Source of the DNA: Dictyobacter aurantiacus
GTDB lineage: Bacteria > Chloroflexota > Ktedonobacteria > Ktedonobacterales > Ktedonobacteraceae
Length of the DNA stretch: 64,000 nucleotides
Assembly: GCF_003967515.1 (NCBI RefSeq)
Contig: NZ_BIFQ01000001.1
Coordinates: forward strand, 1,302,001-1,366,000
Direction of reading: 5' to 3'
Part shown: positions 1 to 8,437 of the stretch, piece after piece
Numbering within the stretch: the first letter of the stretch is position 1
Layout of the letters: each line of letters starts with the position of its first letter
Made by a program: the position numbers and the translations under genes
The notes under the pieces: model-generated
What the model saw: only the letters and a program-made list of their open reading frames with translations
Databases searched by the model: none
Told to the model about the DNA's origin: nothing

Positions 1-103
1 CCGCAGTCTGCGTGGCTGCACCAGTCGCCAGAAGAGCCAGTAATAGCGCAAAAGCGAATGTTGCATAAAACATACGAGGAGCAACCATACGTCTTTGCAT
101 CAT
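1..103 (-). CDS. Secreted or lipid-anchored protein, N-terminal part only
   Basis: Only the first 34 codons are inside the window. The reading begins with two consecutive ATG codons at 103 and 100; an AGGAGG-type ribosome site (115-111) lies 7 nt upstream of the first. The peptide has a basic start (MMQRRMVAPR) followed by a hydrophobic run rich in Ala, Leu and Phe and then small residues (ATGAATQ), which is a typical signal peptide or signal anchor. No mature domain is visible, so no function can be given. A promoter-like pair (TAGCAA, 17 nt, TATACT) lies at 193-165. Confidence 0.6.
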   Translation of the reverse strand, partial: MMQRRMVAPRMFYATFAFALLLALLATGAATQTA

Positions 104-164
104 AAGATACCCTCCGATTTAAATCATAGAGCTAAATATGTCAATTAGAAAGAGTCGCTTTCTA

Positions 165-193
165 AGTATAGGAGATAATAAATGAATTTGCTA
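165..193 (-). promoter_or_regulatory. Candidate promoter of the secreted protein
   Basis: On the minus strand TAGCAA (193-188) and TATACT (170-165) are separated by 17 nt. Transcription would start near 157, about 55 nt before the start codon at 103. Confidence 0.4.
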
Positions 194-505
194 GCTCTTT
201 GGATATAAAAATACTGCAGAAATGTGTAATACAATAAATGTCTTTTGTAAAGAAAAGCAGAAAGGAAAAATATCACGGCGAGATAACACACTATGATACA
301 TCCTGAAGCCAAACATTAGAAAAAATCACCAGGGTAAACTGTATGAATTACACATTACGTATATCCACAAAAAGTACTATTTCCCCCTCTTATCCAACCA
401 GGGTCACTGACAAACGTAAGGCTTTTTTTACTATATCACCTTCCTAAAGACTCTCATTATCATAGCGCGTATATGCGCCCCCACACGCGCGGCCGCGCCG
501 ATTTG

Positions 506-557
506 TTTATGGTGGTACAGGGCGTGCGCATCTGCGCACGCCCTGTACCACCATAAA
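506..557. repeat. Perfect 25-bp hairpin (copy A of intergenic hairpin family)
   Basis: Arms 506-530 and 533-557 are exact reverse complements with a 2-nt loop. The arm starts TTTATGGTGGTACAGGGCG, sharing the GGTG core seen in other hairpins of the window. Confidence 0.85.
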
Positions 558-655
558 ATAGACTCCTGTGCCCCTTTTGAGGGGTTGCGCGACATGAGGG
601 ACAGGTGCTTCCGTCCACTCTCTGTACCACCATAACATGAGCTACGAGCAAACAG

Positions 656-725
656 TTTGAGGAATAGAGCGACATGAGGGGTCGCTGCAGATGCAGCGAC
701 CCCTCATGTCGCTCTATTCCTCAAA
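656..725. repeat. Perfect 34-bp hairpin (copy B) downstream of ispG
   Basis: Arms 656-689 and 692-725 are exact reverse complements with a 2-nt loop. It ends 38 nt beyond the ispG stop codon, where the transcript would need a terminator, but no clean T-run follows on the minus strand apart from the TTTGAGG flank and the T-run at 722-728. Confidence 0.85.
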
Positions 726-763
726 AAACAGATGAGCGCAGTAGGCGCTCGTTCATCCAGGGA

Positions 764-2002
764 TTACGCCCGTGGCAGAATCGGCAGATTCATCCCTTCA
801 TCGCGGGTGCGGTGGGTACCGGCAACATCTTTAATGCCACCCTCAGGGTAGACTACCTTTGCCTCAGCCTCAGGCAGTAAGCTGGCAACCTCTTTTAAGA
901 CGGCGTCCAGGAATTGATCCTCGGGAACGGTTTTGACCACCTGGCCTTTGCGGAAGATGACGCCCTTCCCTTTACCACCAGCCAGGCCCACATCGGCGTC
1001 ACGCGATTCGCCAGGACCATTAACGACGCACCCCATGACCGCCACCTGGATAGGTGTCTGTACCTTGGAGAGACGTTTCTCTACCTCGTTGGCGACGCTG
1101 ATCACATCAATCTCGACACGGCCACAGGAGGGGCAGGAGACAAAGGTGACACCTCGGTTGCGCAGCTCCAGAGAGCGTAAGATCTCGAAAGCCACCGGGA
1201 TCTCTTCTTCAGGCTCGGCACTCAAGCTAACGCGAATCGTGTCACCAATGCCTTCAGCCAGCAAGATACCCATACCCACTGAGGATTTTACAGCTCCCGT
1301 TACCAGGGTACCGGCTTCAGTAATACCCAGGTGGAGTGGATAGTCCGAGCGCTGCGAGAAGCGGCGATAGGCCTCAATGGCGGTTAGTACCGTCGAGGAC
1401 TTCAGGGAGACATCGATGTTATGGTAATCCAACTCCTCACACCAGCCGATATACTCCAGCGCGCGAGTAACCATACGCTCGGCCAGGTGTTCGCGCTCCT
1501 GGCGGCGGGCCTCAGCGGGATCGGTGCGCTCAAGGGTGCCATCATCGCGCAGGCGTACCTGCACGCGCTGCATCTGCGCAACCTTATCCAGCGCATCGAT
1601 TGAACCTGAGTTCACGCCAATACGCATGGCAACACCACGTTCTTTCGCAGCCAGCACAATCTTCTCCATCGACTTGCGCCCCTGTAACAGGTTGCCAGGA
1701 TTGATGCGAACCTTATCGATGCCCTGGCGAATCGCTTCCAGTGCCAGTTCAGGATTATAGTGAATGTCGGCCACCAGTGGGATATTAATGCGCTTCTTGA
1801 TCTCGCTCAAAACCACAGCGTCTTCCATCTCAGGCACGGCGACGCGCACCAGTTCGCAGCCCACATCCTGCAAGCGATGAATCTGGGCCACCGTTGACTC
1901 AACATCACGAGTATAGGTCGTGGTCATTGACTGCACAATAATGGGGGCGTCACCGCCAATTGCGATATTACCTACATGTATCTGTCGTGTTTTTTTTCGC
2001 AT
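764..2002 (-). CDS. ispG: 4-hydroxy-3-methylbut-2-en-1-yl diphosphate synthase (IspG/GcpE)
   Basis: IspG reduces MEcPP to HMBPP in the MEP isoprenoid pathway, using a [4Fe-4S] cluster and ferredoxin or flavodoxin electrons. The protein (412 residues) has the TIM-barrel start (QTRQ-type RQIHVGNIAIGG, then IIVQSMTTTYTRDV) and the C-terminal cluster motifs CPSCGR and GCVVNGPGE. I chose ATG 2002 because CGGAG lies about 13 nt upstream and the rseP stop codon is 20 nt before it. A longer reading from 2047 would overlap rseP and adds a non-conserved leader. It is the last gene of dxr-rseP-ispG on the minus strand, the usual arrangement of these genes in several phyla. Confidence 0.96.
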   Translation of the reverse strand: MRKKTRQIHVGNIAIGGDAPIIVQSMTTTYTRDVESTVAQIHRLQDVGCELVRVAVPEMEDAVVLSEIKKRINIPLVADIHYNPELALEAIRQGIDKVRINPGNLLQGRKSMEKIVLAAKERGVAMRIGVNSGSIDALDKVAQMQRVQVRLRDDGTLERTDPAEARRQEREHLAERMVTRALEYIGWCEELDYHNIDVSLKSSTVLTAIEAYRRFSQRSDYPLHLGITEAGTLVTGAVKSSVGMGILLAEGIGDTIRVSLSAEPEEEIPVAFEILRSLELRNRGVTFVSCPSCGRVEIDVISVANEVEKRLSKVQTPIQVAVMGCVVNGPGESRDADVGLAGGKGKGVIFRKGQVVKTVPEDQFLDAVLKEVASLLPEAEAKVVYPEGGIKDVAGTHRTRDEGMNLPILPRA

Positions 2003-2021
2003 AATTGAAAGTAAACTCCGT

Positions 2022-3221
2022 TTAGCCGTTCCAATGCATAAGATCACTCACGGTGACCACAATCATAAGAACTAATAGTAAGGCAAAACCAACCAGATTA
2101 ATAAGTCCCTCGCGCTCCGGTTTCAAGCGTTTTCCACCACGCAATATCTCTACCAATATCAAGAAGACGCGCCCACCATCCAGAGCGGGGAAGGGGAGAA
2201 TATTAAAAATTGCTAAATTCAAACTTAAAGCAGCGGTAAGACTCAGTATGGGCCACCAGCCAACAACCGGGGTCTCTGCCGCCACGTTCTGCGTGACCTG
2301 AGCGATCCCAACCGGACCCGAGAACTGCGGCTGAATCGCGCCAACAATCATTTTGCCAATAATGGACAGGTATTGATGAATAAAGTCGACAGTATGCACA
2401 ATACCTCTAAAGGGGGCTTGCCAGAGAGGATAGTGCATGGTTATAACTTTGGCTCCCACTCCCATATAGCCCTGCCCTTGCGGTGGATGGACACGCGCGT
2501 TGACGGTTACCTGCTGTGTGGTTCCCGGTTGACCCCGGCGAATCGTCAATTGAATGGGGATATGGTCATTTTTCCCCTTATCGGCATTAATAATCTGCGT
2601 CACCGCCGTCGACATGGCGGTGAAGTCCTTGACCGCCTTCCCATTCACAGCCACCACCGTATCATCAGTCTGCAAACCAGCCGCAGCCGCCGGAGAACCA
2701 GCCTGCACCGTTCCGATCACCGCCGTCGGCGTGGGCATTGGCTCACCCAGACCATAAGCAATCGTAAACAGCGCAATGCCAAGCAGAAAATTCATAAAGA
2801 CGCCGGCACAGAGTACGATGATGCGCTTACCCGCCGTTTTCGAGGCAAAGCTGCCTTCATCATAGCGCCCATCCTCATCAACGGCCTCCCCATTCTCACC
2901 CACCATGCGTACATAGCCGCCAAGAGGCAGGAGGTTCAACGAATACAGCGTACGCTCAGGCGGAGTCGCTGATTCGTTGCTGGCAGTGCCAAAGGGATTC
3001 TGAATATTGCTGGTATCCACCGCCGAACGCCCTTGCCCAAACCACAACACATCCCAACCGCCACGTTCGCGCTTGCGAAAGCTTACAACGTTAGGAGGAA
3101 AGCCCAGCGCGAATTCGTCAACTCGAATGCCAGCCCACTTTGCCGCAATAAAATGTCCTAGCTCGTGTACAAACACGAGCAATCCCAACACCGGAATCAC
3201 AGCGAGTATATACCAGCTCAT
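2022..3221 (-). CDS. rseP: RIP metalloprotease RseP / site-2 protease, M50B
   Basis: Membrane-embedded zinc protease that cleaves transmembrane substrates such as anti-sigma factors inside the bilayer. The HELGH zinc site is at residues 19-23 in the first membrane segment, and the third ligand motif FPALDGGRVF is near the C-terminus. A PDZ domain (about residues 160-235, with GSPAAAAGLQTDDTVVAVNG) lies between them, and four hydrophobic segments are visible. The length (399) is normal for the family with one PDZ domain. It sits between dxr and ispG, 20 nt before ispG. A purine-rich AAGGAAAAGGGG stretch precedes the ATG. The substrate cannot be told from the context. Confidence 0.95.
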   Translation of the reverse strand: MSWYILAVIPVLGLLVFVHELGHFIAAKWAGIRVDEFALGFPPNVVSFRKRERGGWDVLWFGQGRSAVDTSNIQNPFGTASNESATPPERTLYSLNLLPLGGYVRMVGENGEAVDEDGRYDEGSFASKTAGKRIIVLCAGVFMNFLLGIALFTIAYGLGEPMPTPTAVIGTVQAGSPAAAAGLQTDDTVVAVNGKAVKDFTAMSTAVTQIINADKGKNDHIPIQLTIRRGQPGTTQQVTVNARVHPPQGQGYMGVGAKVITMHYPLWQAPFRGIVHTVDFIHQYLSIIGKMIVGAIQPQFSGPVGIAQVTQNVAAETPVVGWWPILSLTAALSLNLAIFNILPFPALDGGRVFLILVEILRGGKRLKPEREGLINLVGFALLLVLMIVVTVSDLMHWNG

Positions 3222-3303
3222 CCCCTTTTCCTTTTCTCAATACGCATCTCTATGTGTACCATCTGCGGATGCTTCCCCCTATCAACGGCATGCAGCCTCA
3301 TAA

Positions 3304-4491
3304 CTATGACTGAACCTGGATGCGCTTCTTCCACAACTCACGCACGGTACGACGTGCCCATGCGCAAGCTTCAAGAGTCGCGGCCACATCCGGCTGCTCA
3401 ATCGACTGATGGCGCTCCAGGACCGCCTCAATTAACTGGGCGATCTCCAGATACCCAATTTTGCCGGTCAGAAACAGTTCAACAGCCTCTTCATCCGCAC
3501 CCACCAGGGCACAGGGATAGGTACCACCACGCTTGCCCGCTTCAACCGCCAGTCGGAAACAGGGGAAGCGCGAAAGCTCCAGTTCCTCAAAATGCAACGC
3601 TGCGACATCGGGCCAGCGCAGTTCACGAATAAAATCTGTCTCGGCAGACGCCAGGCGATCAGGATAGCCCAGGGCATTCATGATTGGTAGGTGCATGCTT
3701 GGCAGGCTGGCCTGCATTTTGATAGAGCCATCAACAAACTCAACCATTGAATGGATGACACTTTCTGGATGCACCACCACTTCCATCTTCTCATATGGTA
3801 CACCAAACAGCCAATGAGACTCAATCACTTCCAGTGCCTTGTTCATCAAGGTTGCGCTATCAATGGTGATCTTGGGTCCCATGCTCCAGGTGGGATGTGC
3901 CAGTGCCTGTTTAACCGTTACCGTTTTCAGGTCCTCCAACGGAGTTTTTCGGAAGGGTCCGCCAGATGCAGTCAAGAGGAGGCGATGAATGTTTTTCTGC
4001 TCTTCCCCCCTCAGGCACTGCCAGATAGCACTATGCTCACTATCAATAGGGTAGATGGAGACCCCCACACGCTGAGCCGCCTGGGTTACAAGGTGACCCG
4101 CCATGACCAGGGTCTCTTTATTGGCCAGCGCGATCGTCTTTCCAGCTCCAATAGCCGCCAGCGTAGGCATCAAGCCCACCAGGCCGGAGGTAGCGGCGAC
4201 CAGAATATCGGCATCGGCATGGGTGGCCACCGCCAGCAATCCTTGTTCACCGAGCAGAGCTCGGGGCAACAGGCGCCGGGCACTGGCCTCAACCTCCGGG
4301 GAGTCAGCGTAACAGGTCACCAGATCGGGCTGGAACTCCTGCACTTGCTGAGCCAGCAAGTCCACATTGCTGCGTGCAGCCATAGCAACCACGCGGAATT
4401 GTTCGGGAAAGCGCCGTACGACATCGAGGGTCTGTCGCCCAATTGATCCCGTGCTTCCTAGTAAAGCAATTCGTTTAGGGAACGTTGTCAT
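3304..4491 (-). CDS. dxr: 1-deoxy-D-xylulose 5-phosphate reductoisomerase
   Basis: Second step of the MEP pathway: converts DXP to MEP with NADPH and a divalent metal. The NADPH loop GSTGSIGRQTLDVV is at the N-terminus, followed by NKETLVMAG, the metal and substrate region DSEHSAIWQCL, and MNKALEVIESHWLF. The length, 395 residues, is typical. ATG 4491 is preferred; a TTG three codons upstream (4500) is also possible, with only a weak ribosome site before either. An extended -10 promoter (4565-4573) and a perfect dyad (4594-4624) lie upstream, so dxr-rseP-ispG may be its own transcript. The dxr-rseP gap is 82 nt. Confidence 0.97.
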   Translation of the reverse strand: MTTFPKRIALLGSTGSIGRQTLDVVRRFPEQFRVVAMAARSNVDLLAQQVQEFQPDLVTCYADSPEVEASARRLLPRALLGEQGLLAVATHADADILVAATSGLVGLMPTLAAIGAGKTIALANKETLVMAGHLVTQAAQRVGVSIYPIDSEHSAIWQCLRGEEQKNIHRLLLTASGGPFRKTPLEDLKTVTVKQALAHPTWSMGPKITIDSATLMNKALEVIESHWLFGVPYEKMEVVVHPESVIHSMVEFVDGSIKMQASLPSMHLPIMNALGYPDRLASAETDFIRELRWPDVAALHFEELELSRFPCFRLAVEAGKRGGTYPCALVGADEEAVELFLTGKIGYLEIAQLIEAVLERHQSIEQPDVAATLEACAWARRTVRELWKKRIQVQS

Positions 4492-4564
4492 GAAACTCAA
4501 CCTATGATATATATTTGCTTACTTACGCCGTGTAAGTAATGTTTCAGTTTAGCCTTTCATCCAG

Positions 4565-4573
4565 ATTATAGCA
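4565..4573 (-). promoter_or_regulatory. Extended -10 promoter of dxr-rseP-ispG
   Basis: On the minus strand the sequence reads TGCTATAAT, an exact TGn extension plus consensus -10. The -35 position (AGAACA) matches only half the consensus, which is common for extended -10 promoters. The predicted start is near 4558, about 65 nt before the dxr ATG. Confidence 0.55.
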
Positions 4574-4593
4574 TGTATGAGCCAGGATGTTCT

Positions 4594-4624
4594 GTTTTGA
4601 TCAATCCTGGCTATTGATCAAAAC
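4594..4624. promoter_or_regulatory. Perfect 12-7-12 dyad upstream of dxr promoter (candidate operator)
   Basis: GTTTTGATCAAT (4594-4605) and ATTGATCAAAAC (4613-4624) are exact inverted repeats around a 7-nt spacer. The element lies about 25 nt upstream of the extended -10, so a protein bound there could activate or repress dxr. There is no T-run, and no gene end lies closer than 315 nt, which speaks against a simple terminator. Confidence 0.5.
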
Positions 4625-4675
4625 GCTAAATATGTTTTGACTTCCGTCATCATAAGGGACGTGATAGCCCCCATA

Positions 4676-4700
4676 CGCGCGGCCGCTACGCGGCCGCGCG
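4676..4700. repeat. GC palindrome (CGCGCGGCCGC type) beside hairpin C
   Basis: Arms 4676-4686 and 4690-4700 are exact inverted repeats around TAC. A short T-run (4703-4707) follows and then hairpin C. The same order of palindrome, T-run and hairpin occurs at 27577-27651. Confidence 0.75.
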
Positions 4701-4703
4701 GAT

Positions 4704-4757
4704 TTTTATGATGGTGCAACAGGTGCGCGAATGAGCACCTGTTGCACCATCATAAAA
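4704..4757. repeat. Perfect 23-bp hairpin (copy C)
   Basis: Arms 4704-4726 and 4735-4757 are exact reverse complements with an 8-nt loop. The arm carries ATGATGGTGCAACAGGTGC. The right arm is the first unit of the tandem repeat that follows. Confidence 0.85.
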
Positions 4758-4868
4758 TGGGCTGCTGAGCACCTGTTGCACCATCATAAAATGGGCTGCT
4801 GAGCACCTGTTGCACCATCATAAAATGGGCTGCTGAGCACCTGTTGCACCATCATAAAATGGGCTGCT
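4733..4868. repeat. Four identical 34-bp tandem repeats
   Basis: Units at 4733-4766, 4767-4800, 4801-4834 and 4835-4868 are identical. Each contains the complete right arm of hairpin C plus TGGGCTGCTGA-type sequence, so the left arm could pair with any of four partners. There are no spacers, so this is not a CRISPR array. It fills most of the 448-nt gap between cdsA and dxr; the remaining part holds the dxr promoter and dyad. Confidence 0.9.
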
Positions 4869-4939
4869 GAGCATCGCAGGTGAGAACATACAGGCAAGCC
4901 ACAGGCGGTAATCATGATAGTAAGACACGCACTAATAGG

Positions 4940-5845
4940 CTAGCGGAAAAACAGGGAGAAGATATAGACGACAAAGACGGCGAAGAGCAGGCTATCGATG
5001 CGGTCGAGCATGCCACCATGCCCCGGCATAAACTGGCCGCTATCCTTGACGTGCATCTGGCGTTTGATTAACGACTCGGCCAGGTCCCCCAGGGTCGCCG
5101 CGGTTCCTATCAGTAATCCCAGCACAATAGCAAAATACCAGGGGACGCCCAGAGGGGCAACGGTGAAGAGCAGACTGGCGATCACCGAGACCACCAGACC
5201 ACCAGCAACACCCTCCCATGTTTTCGCGGGACTGATATGAGGGGCCATTTTGTGGCGTCCGAAGTAGCGCCCCGAGAAGAAGGCCGCCCCATCAAAACCC
5301 CAGACGCCTAGCAGCGTAATTAAAAGCCACCAGACACCGCGAGGCAGGGTCACCCACCATCCCTGCATAGGATGCAGAGAGCTGACCTCGTATCCACGCA
5401 GGAGTAAGAAATAGCTCATTGACCAGCCCAGGTACAGAGGAACGGCCAGTGTCAGGGCCCAGTCAATCAGCGTGCCCTCCAGTTGCTTACGCGTAAAAAG
5501 CCAGCAAAAGGAAAGCACAATCGAAGACCCCAGCCCGATCTGCAGTATCAGGAGCTGCTGCGGCGGAAACATGGCGGAACCCAGAAAAAGCACACCCAGC
5601 ACATAGCTCATCACAATCAACGGATGATAACCGGCTTTATGGAGCATCGTGTGCAGCTCAATTGTTCCCAGCACAACGACCCCCAGACACGCCGCGAAAG
5701 CCCACCAGCCGCCAAACCAGACAAAGAGGAGAACAACCGGCATCGCGATCGCCGCGGTCAACAGGCGCTGGCCAACAGACGTATTCGCTTTCTTCTCGGG
5801 CTCAGTTACACCCGCATCACTATTCTGCTTACTCGTGCCTTGCAA
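4940..5845 (-). CDS. cdsA: Phosphatidate cytidylyltransferase (CDP-diacylglycerol synthase)
   Basis: Makes CDP-diacylglycerol from phosphatidic acid and CTP, the branch point of bacterial phospholipid synthesis, in the cytoplasmic membrane. About eight hydrophobic segments are visible, and the family signature runs SLIKRQMHVKDSGQF then PGHGGMLDRIDSLLF near residues 260-290. The length (301) is slightly long because of a polar N-terminal leader of about 25 residues. The start is TTG 5845, with GAGGAG 8 nt upstream; no better ATG exists before the first membrane segment. It is followed after 448 nt by dxr. Confidence 0.95.
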   Translation of the reverse strand: MQGTSKQNSDAGVTEPEKKANTSVGQRLLTAAIAMPVVLLFVWFGGWWAFAACLGVVVLGTIELHTMLHKAGYHPLIVMSYVLGVLFLGSAMFPPQQLLILQIGLGSSIVLSFCWLFTRKQLEGTLIDWALTLAVPLYLGWSMSYFLLLRGYEVSSLHPMQGWWVTLPRGVWWLLITLLGVWGFDGAAFFSGRYFGRHKMAPHISPAKTWEGVAGGLVVSVIASLLFTVAPLGVPWYFAIVLGLLIGTAATLGDLAESLIKRQMHVKDSGQFMPGHGGMLDRIDSLLFAVFVVYIFSLFFR

Positions 5846-5879
5846 ATAATTACTCCTCAGTCAAGCTATAGGTTATTCT

Positions 5880-5908
5880 AACATACACAGAAAATGCCAT
5901 ATTCCCAA
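5880..5908 (-). promoter_or_regulatory. Candidate cdsA promoter
   Basis: Minus strand TTGGGA (5908-5903), 17 nt, TATGTT (5885-5880). It lies between the uppS terminator and the cdsA start, so cdsA need not depend on read-through. Confidence 0.4.
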
Positions 5909-6024
5909 TGCGGTAGCTCTGTGTAGAATCGACCTCGGGCCGCTCCGTCCATACGAGCGCTGCTCGACCAGGATTCCCCATATACCTGCTCATAGGCATT
6001 ATGCATGTCGCACCAGACAATGCC

Positions 6025-6077
6025 AAAAAAAGAGAATACGTAGAGCAAATTCCTGGTTGGTGGTCTCTACGTATTCT
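6025..6077 (-). terminator. Intrinsic terminator downstream of uppS
   Basis: On the minus strand a perfect 13-bp stem (6077-6065 with 6045-6033) around a 19-nt loop is followed by CTCTTTTTTT (6034-6025). It ends the rpsB/tsf-side transcript 12 nt after the uppS stop. Confidence 0.8.
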
Positions 6078-6088
6078 ATCACCGTTCC

Positions 6089-6877
6089 TTACTTGGAGGG
6101 AACGTCTAAGCGACCGAAGCGACGCTTGCGCTGGTTAAAGCTCTCCAGAGCCGCCATCAAATCTTCGTGCCCAAAATCAGGCCAGAGAGTCGGGGTCGCA
6201 TAGTATTCGCTGTAGGCTGATTGCCAGAGCAAGAAATTGCTCACCCGCATTTCACCCGCGGTACGTATTACCATGTCGGGATCGGGCAGATCGCGGGTAT
6301 ATAAATAAGAACTAATCAATTCTTCAGTAATCATCTCAGGGTCGCGACCATCGGCGATAATCTGCCTGATCGCATCCACCAGTTCAGCGCGTCCCCCATA
6401 ATTGAAGCAAACATTCAGTCCAATGCGTGTATTATCCTTTGTCAATTCAATCGACTCGTGCACCGCCTGCTGAATGTCAGGAGACAGATCGTACAGCCGA
6501 CCAAGATGGCGCAAACGAACCCCATCACGGTGGAGTTTTTCTAAATCCGAGCGAATGGTTTCCCAGAAGAGACGCATCAAGCCGTCAACTTCACTTTGTG
6601 GGCGTCCCCAGTTCTCGGTAGAAAAGGCATACACACTGAGCATCTCGATATTTTCGTCTGCAGCACACTCAACAACACGTCGGAGTGCGGTTACGCCCGC
6701 TTTATGTCCTGCCAGACGCGGCAAATGCCGTTTATTGGCCCAGCGCCCATTGCCATCCATGATGATGGCAATGTGGCGGACCGGCTGTTTTTGCTGCTCA
6801 GATGCGACAAGGGACGTCTGCGCTAAATTCTTCTCTTTCCCCTTTATGGATGAAAAGAGCTGTTGCATCTTGGTCAA
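6089..6877 (-). CDS. uppS: Undecaprenyl diphosphate synthase (isoprenyl transferase)
   Basis: Cis-prenyltransferase that extends farnesyl diphosphate with isopentenyl diphosphate to the C55 carrier used for peptidoglycan and polysaccharide export. The catalytic Asp is in IIMDGNGRWANKR, followed by HKAGV, YAFSTENWGRP and the C-terminal region DMVIRTAGEMRVSNFLLWQ and PDFG. The usual RTSGE is RTAGE here, a mild change. The length is 262 because of a polar leader of about 30 residues. TTG 6877 is chosen since GGAGGT sits exactly 7 nt upstream inside the frr end; ATG 6868 is the alternative. It is coupled to frr, whose stop lies 2 nt upstream. Confidence 0.95.
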   Translation of the reverse strand: MTKMQQLFSSIKGKEKNLAQTSLVASEQQKQPVRHIAIIMDGNGRWANKRHLPRLAGHKAGVTALRRVVECAADENIEMLSVYAFSTENWGRPQSEVDGLMRLFWETIRSDLEKLHRDGVRLRHLGRLYDLSPDIQQAVHESIELTKDNTRIGLNVCFNYGGRAELVDAIRQIIADGRDPEMITEELISSYLYTRDLPDPDMVIRTAGEMRVSNFLLWQSAYSEYYATPTLWPDFGHEDLMAALESFNQRKRRFGRLDVPSK

Positions 6878-6879
6878 AG

Positions 6880-7437
6880 TTAGACCTCCAGGATCTCCAG
6901 TTCCTTTGATTTCCCAATCTTGTCCATCTCATCGATGTAGCGATCGGTGAGCTTCTGCAGCTTATCGACGCTACGCTTCAGCTCGTCTTCGGAAACTTCT
7001 TTCTTCTTTTCGCGGTCGCGCATCTTATCCTGTACATCACGGCGAATGTTGCGGATAGCGACCTTGTGCTCATCAGATTTTTTATGTAAGGTCTTTACCA
7101 GGTCTCGACGACGCTCCTCACTCATAGGAGGAATGATCAAACGAATAACCTGCCCATCATTGTTCGGGTTAATACCCAGATCCGATTTTTGAATCGCTTT
7201 CTCGATATCAACCAGCATCTGTTTGTCCCATGGTTGAATCACCAGGAGACGAGCCTCTGGAACAGAGACAGAAGCCACCTGATTGATAGGCGTTGGTGCG
7301 CCATAATAGTCAACTGTGATGCGATCAATTAAGGCAGCGCTCGCCCGACCGGCGCGAATAGCATTGAGGTCCTGCTTTAAAGCCTCAATCGCCTTTTGCA
7401 TACGTCGCTCTGCATCCCCAAGTAAATCTGCTGTCAT
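6880..7437 (-). CDS. frr: Ribosome recycling factor
   Basis: Splits the post-termination ribosome together with EF-G. The protein is 185 residues, the standard length, with the N-terminal helix MQKAIEALKQDLNAIRAGRA, the domain II segment INQVASVSVPEARLLVIQPW, and the end helices of the three-helix bundle. GGGAG lies 8 nt before the ATG. It is between pyrH and uppS in the widespread rpsB-tsf-pyrH-frr order. The 117-nt gap to pyrH carries a TAGGTGCCGGGCTTGCCCC repeat at 7511-7550. Confidence 0.97.
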   Translation of the reverse strand: MTADLLGDAERRMQKAIEALKQDLNAIRAGRASAALIDRITVDYYGAPTPINQVASVSVPEARLLVIQPWDKQMLVDIEKAIQKSDLGINPNNDGQVIRLIIPPMSEERRRDLVKTLHKKSDEHKVAIRNIRRDVQDKMRDREKKKEVSEDELKRSVDKLQKLTDRYIDEMDKIGKSKELEILEV

Positions 7438-7554
7438 TGCATACTCCCTTTGTCTCTAGGCACAACATGCACCTCAAAAACGGAACGTGATAAGCGATAT
7501 CACCGTCTCGTAGGTGCCGGGCTTGCCCCGGCTTATACCGGCTTTGCCCCACCG

Positions 7555-8289
7555 TTAGACCGGTTCTTTCACGTCAGTAGAGACCAGTGTACCACACTTT
7601 TCTCCATGCATAATGGCTTCCAGTGCTCCAGGTTGATGCAAATTGAAAACCATGATCGGCATGTTATTATCTTTACATAAAGATAATGCGGTACTATCCA
7701 TAACCTTTAACCCCATGTTTAATGCTTGCATGTAGCTCAGGTCGGAGAACCGGCGAGCTTGCGGGTTACGCATCGGGTCATCGTCATAGATCCCATCCAC
7801 TTTGGTCGCTTTGAGCAGCACTTGCGCATTCAATTCGACAGCACGCAATGCAGCAGCAGTATCGGTGGTAAAGAACGGATTGCCACTACCAGCCGCCAGG
7901 ATCACCACACGCCCCTTTTCCAGGTGGCGTACCGCGCGACGACGGATAAATGGTTCGGCCACCGGAGGCATTTCGATCGCGGTCTGAACCCGTGTAGTGA
8001 TGCCGACCTTTTCCATCGCATCCTGCATGACCAGTGAGTTCATGACAGTGGCCAGCATACCTACATAGTCTGCGGTACCGCGATCAATACCGGTCGCGGC
8101 AGCATCGGCGCCACGCCACATATTTCCGCCTCCAATAACCATGGCGATCTCTACACCCAGTTCATGGACACGCTTGACCTCGCCGGCGATTCGCCGTACC
8201 GTCTCGGCATCAATTCCTGATCCCTGAGCTCCAAGCGCTTCACCACTCAACTTGAGCAGAATACGCCGATATTTTGTCTCAACTGACAT
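7555..8289 (-). CDS. pyrH: UMP kinase
   Basis: Phosphorylates UMP to UDP with ATP; amino-acid kinase fold, normally a hexamer regulated by GTP and UTP. The N-terminal ATP loop [13 protein letters not shown], the glycine motif IGGGNMWRG, the UMP region [14 protein letters not shown] and the catalytic segment [17 protein letters not shown] are all present. The start at 8289 (MSVETKYRR) has GGGAG 12 nt upstream; a reading from 8352 would add 21 non-conserved residues. The length, 244, is typical. It lies 148 nt downstream of tsf. Confidence 0.96.
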   Translation of the reverse strand: MSVETKYRRILLKLSGEALGAQGSGIDAETVRRIAGEVKRVHELGVEIAMVIGGGNMWRGADAAATGIDRGTADYVGMLATVMNSLVMQDAMEKVGITTRVQTAIEMPPVAEPFIRRRAVRHLEKGRVVILAAGSGNPFFTTDTAAALRAVELNAQVLLKATKVDGIYDDDPMRNPQARRFSDLSYMQALNMGLKVMDSTALSLCKDNNMPIMVFNLHQPGALEAIMHGEKCGTLVSTDVKEPV

Positions 8290-8437
8290 CTTTACCGTTC
8301 TCCCTTGTGCGCGACCGTGAGGGACGCCTCTTCGTTTGTTATTACAATCCACATGGGATATTCCTCCTCCTTCACTGCGACGAAACAGAAGGAATATCCA
8401 ATCCGGGCCTGGCCCGAAGGAGGGTAGTCAGGAAAAA

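Larger units (their letters stand above)
104..763. other. Intergenic region with GC palindrome, two hairpins and a duplicated segment
   Basis: No convincing gene lies here. The stretch 194-470 is AT-rich without recognisable signals. At 470-502 there is a C-run followed by a GCGGCCGC palindrome. Two perfect hairpins (506-557 and 656-725) follow. Between them, segments at 543-602 and 622-681 are diverged copies of each other, both starting CTGTACCACCATAA and ending GCGACATGAGGG, spaced 79 nt. Confidence 0.6.

Noticed and set aside
674..880. 68-codon plus-strand frame near the ispG end
   Set aside because: Covers hairpin B and the antisense of ispG.
4733..4868. Regular 34-bp repeats that resemble a CRISPR array
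   Set aside because: Units are directly adjacent with no spacers, and no cas genes are in the window.
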